Source: AB-137-C09 sp964458185
GTDB taxonomy: Bacteria; Pseudomonadota; Zetaproteobacteria; Mariprofundales; Mariprofundaceae
Reading direction: 5' to 3'
NCBI GenBank assembly: GCA_964458185.1
Contig: CAYWFG010000009.1
Coordinates: 9,276 to 73,275, forward strand
Length of the DNA stretch: 64,000 bases
In this document: in pieces, positions 54,571-63,398 of the stretch
How positions within the stretch are numbered: the first letter of the stretch is position 1
Layout of the letters: each line of letters opens with the position of its first letter
Notes under the pieces: generated by a model
The model's input: only the letters and a program-made list of their open reading frames with translations
Databases searched by the model: none
Told to the model about the DNA's origin: nothing
Made by a program: the position numbers and the translations under genes

Positions 54571-54609
54571 GTAGCGATAGGGCATGCTCTATCGCTACGT
54601 TTTCTTTTT
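54571..54609 (+). terminator. Terminator after DUF11 gene 3
   Basis: GTAGCGATAG and CTATCGCTAC form a 10-bp stem with an 8-nt loop, followed by GTTTTCTTTTT. It closes the first part of the cluster. Confidence 0.9.
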
Positions 54610-54613
54610 CTTT

Positions 54614-54656
54614 CGTGGCAAAAGTCACGGCATGATGGTGGTGATCTGTGTACAAT
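54614..54656 (+). promoter_or_regulatory. CRP-like site and -10 box for DUF11 cluster (second transcript)
   Basis: CGTGG-CAAAAG-TCACG (54614-54629) shares 12 of 14 core bases with the site at 51427-51440. TACAAT at 54651-54656 serves as -10; the site centre lies 29.5 bp before it, against 28.5 bp for the first transcript. It is weaker than the first site as a CRP match (7 of 10), but the matching spacing supports common control. Confidence 0.55.
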
Positions 54657-54696
54657 GGCGTAGTTGTAGCTAATAGAATAAAAAAGGAAGAATATC

Positions 54697-55809
54697 ATGG
54701 GGTTAAAGGCAATCAAAGCATTGGTGTTTACGGTAGTCATCTGCATGACTGCTTTAACAGCTCATGCCGTTGCACCAGCAAATGCTTTAATCACCAATAC
54801 CGCAACCATGACTTATGCAGGTCTTGCCACACCCATTTCTGCCAGTGTTGATGTTAAAGTATCGTTGGTTACAGCAGCGCCTAATGTTGTTGTCACCACT
54901 GCTAATATCAGCGTGGCTGAAAATCAAGTCGCAACCCTTCAATACACCATCACGGCTAATGCCAATGGTCCTGATAACTACACCATTAACACGCCGACAA
55001 ATAATGCCACTAATGTGACAACAAACGGCACTGCCGCGAGCAGTGTTGCTTTTATTCCCTTAGGCGCAACGGCGTTAGCAGTTGCGGTGGTGGCTGGTAG
55101 CAACACCTTAACCGTCCCTTCTGATCGCATCGCCGATGGGCAAGTCAATGGTATCACATCGGGTGATACCATTGAAATACTGGGTCAAACCTACACTGTA
55201 GCAACGATTGTTGATAATATCATAGGCAACAGCACCATCACTTTAACCACCAACATGTTGGCATCTATGTTGGTGGGGACTTTAGTGGCAGAGCAAGCCG
55301 TGTTTACCGTGAGCCAAAGCATGGCGTTGGTCACTGTTGGTGCGGCACAGGGTCTCAATGACGTGAGTGTCACCGCAAGCTCAACTAATAATCAACTCTC
55401 TGCCGCAGCGATTGGACGCATTACAGTATTGCGTATTAACTTTCAAAAGTGGGTAAGCGTGAATGGTGCGGCTTTTACTCAAATCACCCCCAATGTTACC
55501 ACGGGCGATACCATCACCTACCGTTTGTTGGCTATTGTACCTGCTGCAACCACCATCAACGGCGTTGTCTTTCATGATGCTACCCCTATTTTCACCACCT
55601 ATGTTGCCAATTCAACGCGCATGGATACCGATGGTCCTAATGTTGCAACAGCGACCTTAAACCCCGTAGTGGATATCAATGGCATAACGCCGTTGACACA
55701 GGCTGGTGGTTTAGCTATCAATAGCACAGGTCAGGCGGCTGGAACCATTGCCGCAACTGCTGCCTTGGCAGCGGAAGTGTCAGTGGAGTTCCAGGTAACC
55801 GTTGATTAA
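54697..55809 (+). CDS. Secreted DUF11-type protein (DUF11 cluster, gene 4)
   Basis: 370 residues. Signal peptide ends TALTAHA, then ALITNTATMTYAG, nearly the same as the start of the mature large protein (QIITNTATMLYS). An Ig-like domain (ATLQYTITANANGPDNYTI), the block VPSDRIADGQVNGITSGDTI (close to gene 2) and a C-terminal DUF11 domain with ATPIFTTYVANSTRMD, ending VSVEFQVTVD. No cysteine in the mature part. Its end overlaps the start of the 1906-residue gene, so the two are made together. Confidence 0.75.
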   Translation: MGLKAIKALVFTVVICMTALTAHAVAPANALITNTATMTYAGLATPISASVDVKVSLVTAAPNVVVTTANISVAENQVATLQYTITANANGPDNYTINTPTNNATNVTTNGTAASSVAFIPLGATALAVAVVAGSNTLTVPSDRIADGQVNGITSGDTIEILGQTYTVATIVDNIIGNSTITLTTNMLASMLVGTLVAEQAVFTVSQSMALVTVGAAQGLNDVSVTASSTNNQLSAAAIGRITVLRINFQKWVSVNGAAFTQITPNVTTGDTITYRLLAIVPAATTINGVVFHDATPIFTTYVANSTRMDTDGPNVATATLNPVVDINGITPLTQAGGLAINSTGQAAGTIAATAALAAEVSVEFQVTVD

Positions 55810-58800
55810 GCGCGTTATGCGCCCCTTATTCTTCACCGCATGGGCTAGACGTTACACGTCTGGCCTTTTGTGTGTTATTGTTATGGCATTGAGTGTTGGG
55901 CTTGCCCCCATTGCGCAGGCGCAAATCATTACCAACACTGCCACCATGTTGTATTCACCCGCTGCCAATGCGGCAAACGTGCAATTACAAGCCAGCGTCA
56001 ACTTACGCGCCCTTGGTGGTCGATTCGATCGGGCTACGTTGTTGATCAATGCAACCCCATCAAGCACATGCATGGTGGGTGGGGCTGTTTCAGGCTTAAC
56101 TATTACCGCAGGCAACACAGGCATTAACCCGCTAACACAAGGCGTGGTTGAATTATTACCACCCACCAATGGCACACTTAGCGCGCAAAATATAGCGGGA
56201 AAATATACCGTTGTGCCATTATTTAATGGTGGGCTTCGTTTTATGTTGTCGCAACCATTGCCAATAGGTGCAAACATTGTGCTAACGGCATCGTTGCATC
56301 TTAACAACCCTTTGCCTGCTGGCGCACAAGTGATCCAAGCAACATTCAATGCCAATGGCATCACGGGCGTAGCAGCACAAAGTAATACCTTTATTGTGCA
56401 AGGGCGCACCCTTTCGCGCATTCAATTCATGCAGCTAGACACACAAACACAACAATTGCAAGCGGCTCGCGTGTACCATGCTGGTGAAGCTATTTGGCTA
56501 AGGGTACAAGATGGCGACCAAAACACCGATGTTTATACGGTGCAAACGGTGAGTATCACGTTAACAGATAATCTTACCACAGACAACGAAGCCATGATAT
56601 TAACTGAAACAGGAATCAATACAGGCATATTCACGGCACAAATCCCCTCTGTTGTTGGTGTTGTAGTGGTGAATAATGATGGGAAAATATCAGTATCTGG
56701 GGCATCAAAACTCAACGCAAAATACACAGACCGCTGCGATGGCAGCGATACCACAGCAGCAGCCACCTTGGTTGACCCTTTTGGGTTACTTTTTAACACC
56801 AGTGATGGTACGCCAGTCGATGGTGCAATGATTACCATTATTGATACGGCAACAGGGCTGCCAGCAATGATTTTTGGTGACGATGGCATCAGTGCTTACC
56901 CTGCAACATTAACCACAGGTGGCAGTGCAACCGATGCTGGAGGAACGGTGTACACCTTTCCTCCAGGCGGCTACCGTTTCCCCTTTGCCATGCCTGGCAG
57001 CTATACCTTCCTTATCCAACAGCCGATAGGTTTTTCCTTCCCGACGGTACTGAGTAATGCCGCAATTCAAACCATTCCCAATGCACCCTTTGCTTTAACG
57101 GTAGGCTCACGCGGTGAACTCTTTCGTATTAACCCTGGTCCTGCACTGCATATTGATATTCCATTAGACCCTAAAGGCAGCGCGCTTTTTGTGCGTAAAA
57201 CAGCATCAGCAAGGCAAGTAGCTATCGGCGATTTTGTTCCGTACAGCATTCAAGTGGAAAACACCAATATGAATTTTCCTGCCACCACCGTTCGCGTGCA
57301 AGACCATTTGCCGCAAGGGTTTCAGTACCAACAAGGCAGCACGGTGATTGATGGTTACAGCGTTGCAGACCCTGTTATTTCCAGCGATGGACGTGTGTTA
57401 CAATTTGATATTTATAGCATTGTTCGTGGTGCTACGGCACGTATCAATTATGTATTGCAAGTGGGGGCAGGCACGGCCTTTGGTGAAGCCACGAACCAAG
57501 CCAATGCAACAGGTATATCGATTGGCCGCCCCGTTGGCTCGAATACTGCATTGGCAACAGTGTCGGTTGGTGATGACCTGATGGCCGCTAAAACATTGAT
57601 TGTTGGGCGTGTGTTTATTGATAATAATGACAATGGATTCAACGAACCCGATGAAGCAGGTTTAGCCAACGTGCGTATTTATATGCAAGATGGCACGTAT
57701 GTGATTACCGATAAAGATGGTCAATACCATATTGAAGACATCAACCCCGGCACACATCTTTTGCAAATGGATACCGTGCCTGAACGTTACACCCCTGCGC
57801 CTTTGCCCAACACCCGTTTTGCTGGCAACCGTGTGTCGCAATTTGTCGATGCTAGAGCAGGCGCTTTGGTGCGGGCAAATTTTAGGGTATTGCACACCCC
57901 GCCACCCAACACGCCCGTGCATATCAGTCAAATACTGTCGCAACAAGGCGATGATGTTTGGGTAGATTTGAGCATAGAACACAATGGTAGTGTGCTATTA
58001 AAGAAATATTTAGCAGTCTATTCGCCACCAAACGGCTGGCAAATCGATCAAAAAAACAGCACCTTGAATGGTGAAAAACATGCGCCTGATGCCAGCATGA
58101 TCGGTTATTTATGGCAATTACCATCAGCGAAAAAGAAGCAGCATATTCGCTTGCGTTTATTACCATTAGCAACACGAAAAAATGGTGATAAAGAAAGTGT
58201 TGCCTATGTGCGTTTTTCTTCGGCGGCAACGCCAAAGGGACGCACAGACATGACCCGTGTAACGCTGCATGATACAGTTAACGAGGTAGATAGCTCATCT
58301 GTTGTTGATAAAAAAATGGCACAACATATTTCTTTTTCATTGGTGAAAACTGATGATGCTGCCGAAGGAAAAGCCATCGGAAGTTGGGATGATACCAAGA
58401 AAAAACATCAAATAGCCACAAGTACGGTCGCCCCTCCTAAAGAAAAAAACAAAGATGGCATATTGTCGTTCATCGAAGGTCAAGGGCTGCCCCATCGTAT
58501 CAATGCCGTACGTTTACAACTTGATACCCGTTTAAAATTAAAATTATTGGTTGATGGTAAACAAGTGCCAAATGATCGCATTGGTTTTAAATCTATCAGC
58601 CCTGACACCAATAAAACCTTGTATACGTTTATCGGTGTTGATTTGGGCGATCCTGGCAGCCATGTATTACGACTCGAAGGCTTAGGCCCCTTTGGCAATG
58701 CACGATTCAAACAAGATCTGCATTATATTCGCACGGGTGAAGTTGCTGCTATTCGTTTTTTAGAATTAGGCAAAAATATTGCCGATGGAAAAACACCTGT

Positions 58801-61522
58801 GCGGGTTCGGGTACAATTGCTGGATGATAATGGGGAGATCATTAAAGCACGAACGGAAGTGGAATTTCGTGGTGGTGATTTGTTGCCCAACCCCCGCAGT
58901 GAATTGTACCAAAGCGCGGAAGCTGCCAATATTGCCGTCGCCAAAACAGTGATGGTGGAGCAAGATGGCTGGATGTCTTTCAAACCCACAGGCATCAGTG
59001 GCACACACCGCATTGATATTGGCTACAATAACGTACAACGCAGCATTGAAGTCTTTGTTGCACCAGAATACCGCGATTGGATTTTGGTCGGTCTAGCTGA
59101 AGGCAAGGCGGGCTGGCAAAAACTGGCAGGTCATGTTGTAGCTGTCGATAAACAGGTGTCGGCAGACCGCTATTACCGTGATGGCAAGTTGGCGTTTTTT
59201 GCCAAAGGTCGTATCAAGGGCGAATACCTGTTGACCATGGCATACGATAGTTCAAAAACCGATGGTTCAAACCGTAACCGCTTGCAACAATACATTAACC
59301 CCACCCAATATTACAGCCTGTATGGCGATGTTACCCAGCGGCAAAGCGATGCTGCCTCGAAGAAAAAACTGTACCTTAAATTGGAACGCAACACCTTTTA
59401 TGCGATGTTTGGTGATTACAACACGGGTCTTTCGATTACCGAATTAGGGCGTTATGTGCGCAGCATGAATGGCATCAAGTCAGAATTCAAAGGTACAAAA
59501 TATGGTTATACAGGTTTTGCCTCGCGCACCAGCCAATCGTATATCAAAGATGAATTGCGAGGCAACGGAACCAGTGGTTTGTACCGTTTAAGTCGGCAAA
59601 ACATTATTTCAGGCAGTGAAAAGTTATTGGTCGAAACACGGGATCGTTTTCAAAGTGAGGTGGTCATCAACAGCGTGAAAATGCAGCGGTTTGTTGATTA
59701 TGATATTGATTATCTGGCAGGAACCTTGTATTTCAAAGCCCCTATTAATTCGCGTGATTTCGCCATGAATCCTATTTATATTCAAGTCGAATACGAATCG
59801 AATGACCGCACCGATCAATTTGTCAATGCTGGTGGGCGCATCTACAGCAAACCATTGGCAGGGCTAGAAATTGGCTCTACCTATGTACAAGAAGGTCAAT
59901 TGTACCACAATAACCGCGTCATGGCTGCCGATGCCACCTTAGAGCTTGGTTCATCCACAGAGATCAAAGCAGAACTAGCACGCAGCAGTAATGGGGCAAC
60001 ACCTACAAGCGTGGTGCAGGCAAATGGCTATAGCCTTAAACTAACCCACCTAGGTAAAAAAATAAGCAGCAAGGCTTATGCACGGCAATTACAACGTGGT
60101 TTTGGCATTGGTCAACAAAAGGGTAGTGAAGACGGCACACGAAAATTTGGTGGTGATGTTCGTTATAAATTTAACGATCAATGGTCATTGTCCACCAGCG
60201 CAGCGCGGCAACAGGCATTAAACACGGGCAATACCCATGACGCTTTAAACAATACTTTGGCGTGGCAGTTTAAAGAACACAGCGTCAAAGCGGGCATCAG
60301 CATGGCAAAAGACAAACTGGCAACAGGGCAAAGTAATTTATCACGTTTGTTCACCAGCAGTGCTACCACGCGCATTGGCAACCGTCTAACGGTGCAAGCC
60401 TCAAGGGAGCAAGCGTTAGGTGGTGGTACAAATGCCGTAGACTTTCCCACCCGTACAAGGGCAGGGGCAACGTATATGTTGTCAGAAAAAATCAGCTTGG
60501 ATGTCACCCAAGAATGGACGCAAGGTCGATTACAAAATGCATCCACCACCCGCGTGGGGCTTAAATCGTCGCCTTGGACAGGCGGTCAATTATTAACCCG
60601 CTATGAGCAATCATTGGCAGAAAATGGCATCCGTAGTTTTGCCAATATCGGTTTAAAACAACAATGGACGCTGAATGATAAATGGCAGCTAGATATTGGT
60701 CTTGATCGGGTGCAAACACTAAAACACCCCGGTGCAGCAGCCATCAACCCCAATGTGCCATTGGCATCGGGTGGGGGTAACGATTTTAATGCCATTTCTT
60801 TGGGTGCAAACTATGCCCCTAAAGGCTGGCGTTGGACCAACCGTGTGGAACATCGGGTGTCAAAAACCACGCGCAGTTGGAGCGTTAGTTCTGGCGTGCA
60901 AGGCAAACCCAAAGATGCCCTGAGTTTATCGTTCAGCACCCAAGCGACCCACAGCCGCGCCGTGCTTGGCACGTTTCAAACCAGTGCCGCAACCTCGCTG
61001 GGGTTGGCATGGCGACCCAATTATGACGGTCTCATTCTTTTGGATCGTTTGGATGTGCGCTATACTGCCAGTGACAATGGTAGCTTAAAACAATTGGGCT
61101 GGAATTACATCAATAATATGCATGCCAACTGGCAATACAACGAGCAGCATCAGCTTGAGTTTCATCATGGTATTAAATGGACACGGCAAAACTTGAACCA
61201 AAAGTCGTATGCAGGCATTACTGACTTTATCTTTTCACGCTGGCGTTATGACTTTACCGAAGATTGGGACGTTTCGTTGCAAGGTGGTTTAATGCACGGC
61301 TGGCAAAACGGGCAGTTTTTGAGCAGTTTTGGTGCCGCAGTGGGCTACAATGTAATGGATGACATGTGGCTAAGTATAGGCTTTAACGGCAATGGCTTTA
61401 ATGCCCGTGACTTTGCCACGGCAGGGTATACCACACGCGGCGTGTATGTTGATTTTCGCATGAAGTTGGATCAAAATAATATTCTGCGGTGGCTGGGAGG
61501 CAATACAACACGCAGTAAATAA
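55802..61522 (+). CDS. Giant outer-membrane protein with DUF11, SdrD_B-like and beta-barrel regions (DUF11 cluster, gene 5)
   Basis: 1906 residues. Signal peptide ends at Ala40 (APIAQAQI). Then: a DUF11-like domain opening ITNTATMLYS (41-200), an Ig-like domain with ETGINTGIF (about 270), a prealbumin-like fold (about 330-430), a DUF11 domain (about 455-590), an SdrD_B-like domain GRVFIDNNDNGFNEPDEAGL (about 601-700), further Ig-like domains with DGKTPVRVRVQLLDDNG (about 985), a conserved middle module (about 1095-1335, YYSLYGDVTQRQSD, GSEKLLVETRDRF, DYDIDYLAGTLYF), and about 550 residues of alternating strands ending VYVDFRMKLDQNNILRW, which looks like an outer-membrane barrel. Start TTG 55802 or ATG 55817. 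Probably the anchor or exporter of the small DUF11 proteins (inference). Confidence 0.75.
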   Translation: MIKRVMRPLFFTAWARRYTSGLLCVIVMALSVGLAPIAQAQIITNTATMLYSPAANAANVQLQASVNLRALGGRFDRATLLINATPSSTCMVGGAVSGLTITAGNTGINPLTQGVVELLPPTNGTLSAQNIAGKYTVVPLFNGGLRFMLSQPLPIGANIVLTASLHLNNPLPAGAQVIQATFNANGITGVAAQSNTFIVQGRTLSRIQFMQLDTQTQQLQAARVYHAGEAIWLRVQDGDQNTDVYTVQTVSITLTDNLTTDNEAMILTETGINTGIFTAQIPSVVGVVVVNNDGKISVSGASKLNAKYTDRCDGSDTTAAATLVDPFGLLFNTSDGTPVDGAMITIIDTATGLPAMIFGDDGISAYPATLTTGGSATDAGGTVYTFPPGGYRFPFAMPGSYTFLIQQPIGFSFPTVLSNAAIQTIPNAPFALTVGSRGELFRINPGPALHIDIPLDPKGSALFVRKTASARQVAIGDFVPYSIQVENTNMNFPATTVRVQDHLPQGFQYQQGSTVIDGYSVADPVISSDGRVLQFDIYSIVRGATARINYVLQVGAGTAFGEATNQANATGISIGRPVGSNTALATVSVGDDLMAAKTLIVGRVFIDNNDNGFNEPDEAGLANVRIYMQDGTYVITDKDGQYHIEDINPGTHLLQMDTVPERYTPAPLPNTRFAGNRVSQFVDARAGALVRANFRVLHTPPPNTPVHISQILSQQGDDVWVDLSIEHNGSVLLKKYLAVYSPPNGWQIDQKNSTLNGEKHAPDASMIGYLWQLPSAKKKQHIRLRLLPLATRKNGDKESVAYVRFSSAATPKGRTDMTRVTLHDTVNEVDSSSVVDKKMAQHISFSLVKTDDAAEGKAIGSWDDTKKKHQIATSTVAPPKEKNKDGILSFIEGQGLPHRINAVRLQLDTRLKLKLLVDGKQVPNDRIGFKSISPDTNKTLYTFIGVDLGDPGSHVLRLEGLGPFGNARFKQDLHYIRTGEVAAIRFLELGKNIADGKTPVRVRVQLLDDNGEIIKARTEVEFRGGDLLPNPRSELYQSAEAANIAVAKTVMVEQDGWMSFKPTGISGTHRIDIGYNNVQRSIEVFVAPEYRDWILVGLAEGKAGWQKLAGHVVAVDKQVSADRYYRDGKLAFFAKGRIKGEYLLTMAYDSSKTDGSNRNRLQQYINPTQYYSLYGDVTQRQSDAASKKKLYLKLERNTFYAMFGDYNTGLSITELGRYVRSMNGIKSEFKGTKYGYTGFASRTSQSYIKDELRGNGTSGLYRLSRQNIISGSEKLLVETRDRFQSEVVINSVKMQRFVDYDIDYLAGTLYFKAPINSRDFAMNPIYIQVEYESNDRTDQFVNAGGRIYSKPLAGLEIGSTYVQEGQLYHNNRVMAADATLELGSSTEIKAELARSSNGATPTSVVQANGYSLKLTHLGKKISSKAYARQLQRGFGIGQQKGSEDGTRKFGGDVRYKFNDQWSLSTSAARQQALNTGNTHDALNNTLAWQFKEHSVKAGISMAKDKLATGQSNLSRLFTSSATTRIGNRLTVQASREQALGGGTNAVDFPTRTRAGATYMLSEKISLDVTQEWTQGRLQNASTTRVGLKSSPWTGGQLLTRYEQSLAENGIRSFANIGLKQQWTLNDKWQLDIGLDRVQTLKHPGAAAINPNVPLASGGGNDFNAISLGANYAPKGWRWTNRVEHRVSKTTRSWSVSSGVQGKPKDALSLSFSTQATHSRAVLGTFQTSAATSLGLAWRPNYDGLILLDRLDVRYTASDNGSLKQLGWNYINNMHANWQYNEQHQLEFHHGIKWTRQNLNQKSYAGITDFIFSRWRYDFTEDWDVSLQGGLMHGWQNGQFLSSFGAAVGYNVMDDMWLSIGFNGNGFNARDFATAGYTTRGVYVDFRMKLDQNNILRWLGGNTTRSK

Positions 61523-61583
61523 CAAAACACTCTCATGTTTTGGGCTTCCCTACCTTAAAAAAACATCCCCAAATTTCTACTTT

Positions 61584-62933
61584 TTAACGCGGAAGTTGTT
61601 TTAGCCACCCTTCTAAAAAGTGTATGTTAAACTCACCGCGTTGAAAATCAGGGTTTGCCAATAAACGCTTATGCAACTCCTGATTGGTGGTAACACCAAT
61701 CACTGCTAATTCATCAATCGCACGTTGCATGCGGCGGATGCATTTTTTACGGCTGCGGGCATGGGTAATAATTTTAGCCACCATAGAATCATAGTAAGGT
61801 GGGATGCTGTAGCCCGTGTACAATGCAGAATCAACACGTACACTGCGTCCACCGGGGGCATGGTACAATTCTACCTTGCCTGGTGACGGGGTGAATTTAA
61901 AAGGATGTTCGGCATTAATTCGGCATTCAATAGCATGCCCTTTGCACTTGATTTGGCTTTGATTAAACGCCAATGGCTCACCATCAGCCACGCGCAACTG
62001 CCATTCAATCAAATCAATGCCTGTGATCCATTCTGAAACAGGATGTTCCACCTGAATGCGCGTATTCATTTCGATAAAATAAAATGATTGGTCAGGGTTC
62101 ATCAAAAACTCAACCGTACCTGCACCAACATAGTTCACTGATTTGGCAGCAGCTACACCTGCGGCGCATATTTTTTGCCGTGTTTCTTCTGTCACAAAGG
62201 GACTGGGGGCTTCTTCTAAAACTTTTTGATTATTGCGCTGAATAGAACATTCACGCTCATACAAATGCACCACATTGCCATGGGTATCACCCAAGACCTG
62301 CACCTCAACATGACGCGGTTCTTCTAAAAATTTTTCCACATAGACGGTATCATCACCAAAAGCCGCTTTGGCTTCGGCTTGGCACATAGAAAATGCAGAA
62401 GCCAAGGTTGGCTCGCTATGCACTACTTTCATGCCACGCCCACCACCACCTGCAGAGGCTTTAATAATGACGGGGAAACCTGCTAAGTGGGCAACACGTT
62501 TTGCTTCTTCGGCATCAAGCACTGCGCCCTCAGAACCAGGCACCAAGGGAACGTCGGCTTGTTCCATGCGCTGTTTGGCTGAAACTTTATCACCCATAAT
62601 CCGCATGGACTCTGGCGACGGTCCGACCCATGTATACCCTGATTCAATCACCACTTCAGCAAAGCCTGCATTTTCGGCAAGAAAGCCATAGCCGGGGTGA
62701 ATCGCATCGCAATCAGTCAAGCCTGCTGCTGCCATGATTGCTGGAATATTCAAATAGGACAATGCACTGGCAGCAGGACCGATACAAATAGATTCATCGG
62801 CTAAGCGAGCATGCATAGCCTCACGGTCAGCTTCGGAATAGACAGCAACGGTTCCTATGCCCAAATCTTTACACGCACGAATAATGCGCACCGCGATTTC
62901 ACCACGGTTGGCAATCAATACTTTATGGAGCAT
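61584..62933 (-). CDS. accC: Biotin carboxylase subunit of acetyl-CoA carboxylase
   Basis: ATP-dependent carboxylation of the biotin on AccB, first step of fatty acid synthesis. 449 residues. Motifs: LIANRGEIAVRIIRACKDLG, ATP-grasp Gly-rich loop ASAGGGGRGMKVV, HVEVQVLGD, ERECSIQRNNQKVLEEAPSP, and EMNTRIQVEHPVSE with the metal-binding Glu and catalytic Arg. Follows accB by 12 nt. The 61-bp gap to the DUF11 cluster contains GGCTTCCCT, the first 9 bp of the MITE end, but no full element. Confidence 0.97.
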   Translation of the reverse strand: MLHKVLIANRGEIAVRIIRACKDLGIGTVAVYSEADREAMHARLADESICIGPAASALSYLNIPAIMAAAGLTDCDAIHPGYGFLAENAGFAEVVIESGYTWVGPSPESMRIMGDKVSAKQRMEQADVPLVPGSEGAVLDAEEAKRVAHLAGFPVIIKASAGGGGRGMKVVHSEPTLASAFSMCQAEAKAAFGDDTVYVEKFLEEPRHVEVQVLGDTHGNVVHLYERECSIQRNNQKVLEEAPSPFVTEETRQKICAAGVAAAKSVNYVGAGTVEFLMNPDQSFYFIEMNTRIQVEHPVSEWITGIDLIEWQLRVADGEPLAFNQSQIKCKGHAIECRINAEHPFKFTPSPGKVELYHAPGGRSVRVDSALYTGYSIPPYYDSMVAKIITHARSRKKCIRRMQRAIDELAVIGVTTNQELHKRLLANPDFQRGEFNIHFLEGWLKQLPR

Positions 62934-62945
62934 CGTTTCAGTTCC

Positions 62946-63398
62946 TTACGCGGGTGTAATTTCAAACATGGGCTGACCATATTCAACAGGGCTGGCATTT
63001 TCTACCAAGATAGCACGCACCACACCATCATACTCTGCCTCAATGGCATTCATTAATTTCATGGCTTCAATAATACAAAGCGTATCACCTTTTTGAACCC
63101 GCGCACCCTCACGCACAAAAGGATCAATATCAGGCGACGATGCACGGTAAAACGTTCCGACCATCGGGGATGTTAAAAGAGATGCCTCATCAACGGGTGA
63201 CTCTTCTGCCACAACCATGCTCTCTGCCGCATTAGCAACCGTTGCCACTGGCGCTGGTAATACAGGTGCAGCAACCACAGGCGTAACCGTCATACCACGG
63301 CTAATTCTAACCCTTTGATTACCTTCCTCGACTTCAATTTCAGTAATATCCGAGGCTTGCACCAATTTAATTAATTTGCGTATTTTAGCAATATCCAT
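62946..63398 (-). CDS. accB: Biotin carboxyl carrier protein of acetyl-CoA carboxylase
   Basis: 150 residues. N-terminal helical region (IRKLIKLVQASDITEIEVEE), a Pro/Ala/Val linker (about 36-75), and the C-terminal biotinyl domain with the biotin lysine in IIEAMKLMNAIEAE. The ATG follows the aroQ TAA directly, with AAGGTGAG upstream inside aroQ. Works with AccC, and with AccAD encoded elsewhere. Confidence 0.97.
   Translation of the reverse strand: MDIAKIRKLIKLVQASDITEIEVEEGNQRVRISRGMTVTPVVAAPVLPAPVATVANAAESMVVAEESPVDEASLLTSPMVGTFYRASSPDIDPFVREGARVQKGDTLCIIEAMKLMNAIEAEYDGVVRAILVENASPVEYGQPMFEITPA

Noticed and set aside
52051..55809. CRISPR-like or tandem DNA repeats in the DUF11 genes
   Set aside because: The similarity is at protein level between paralogues; I see no regular short DNA repeat-spacer pattern.
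55852..56421. A 189-codon minus-strand frame inside the giant DUF11 gene
   Set aside because: Antisense shadow; the plus-strand frame continues the signal peptide and DUF11 pattern without a break.
61540..61583. Third MITE copy after the giant DUF11 gene
   Set aside because: Only GGCTTCCCT matches the element end; the interior and second end are absent, so it may be chance.
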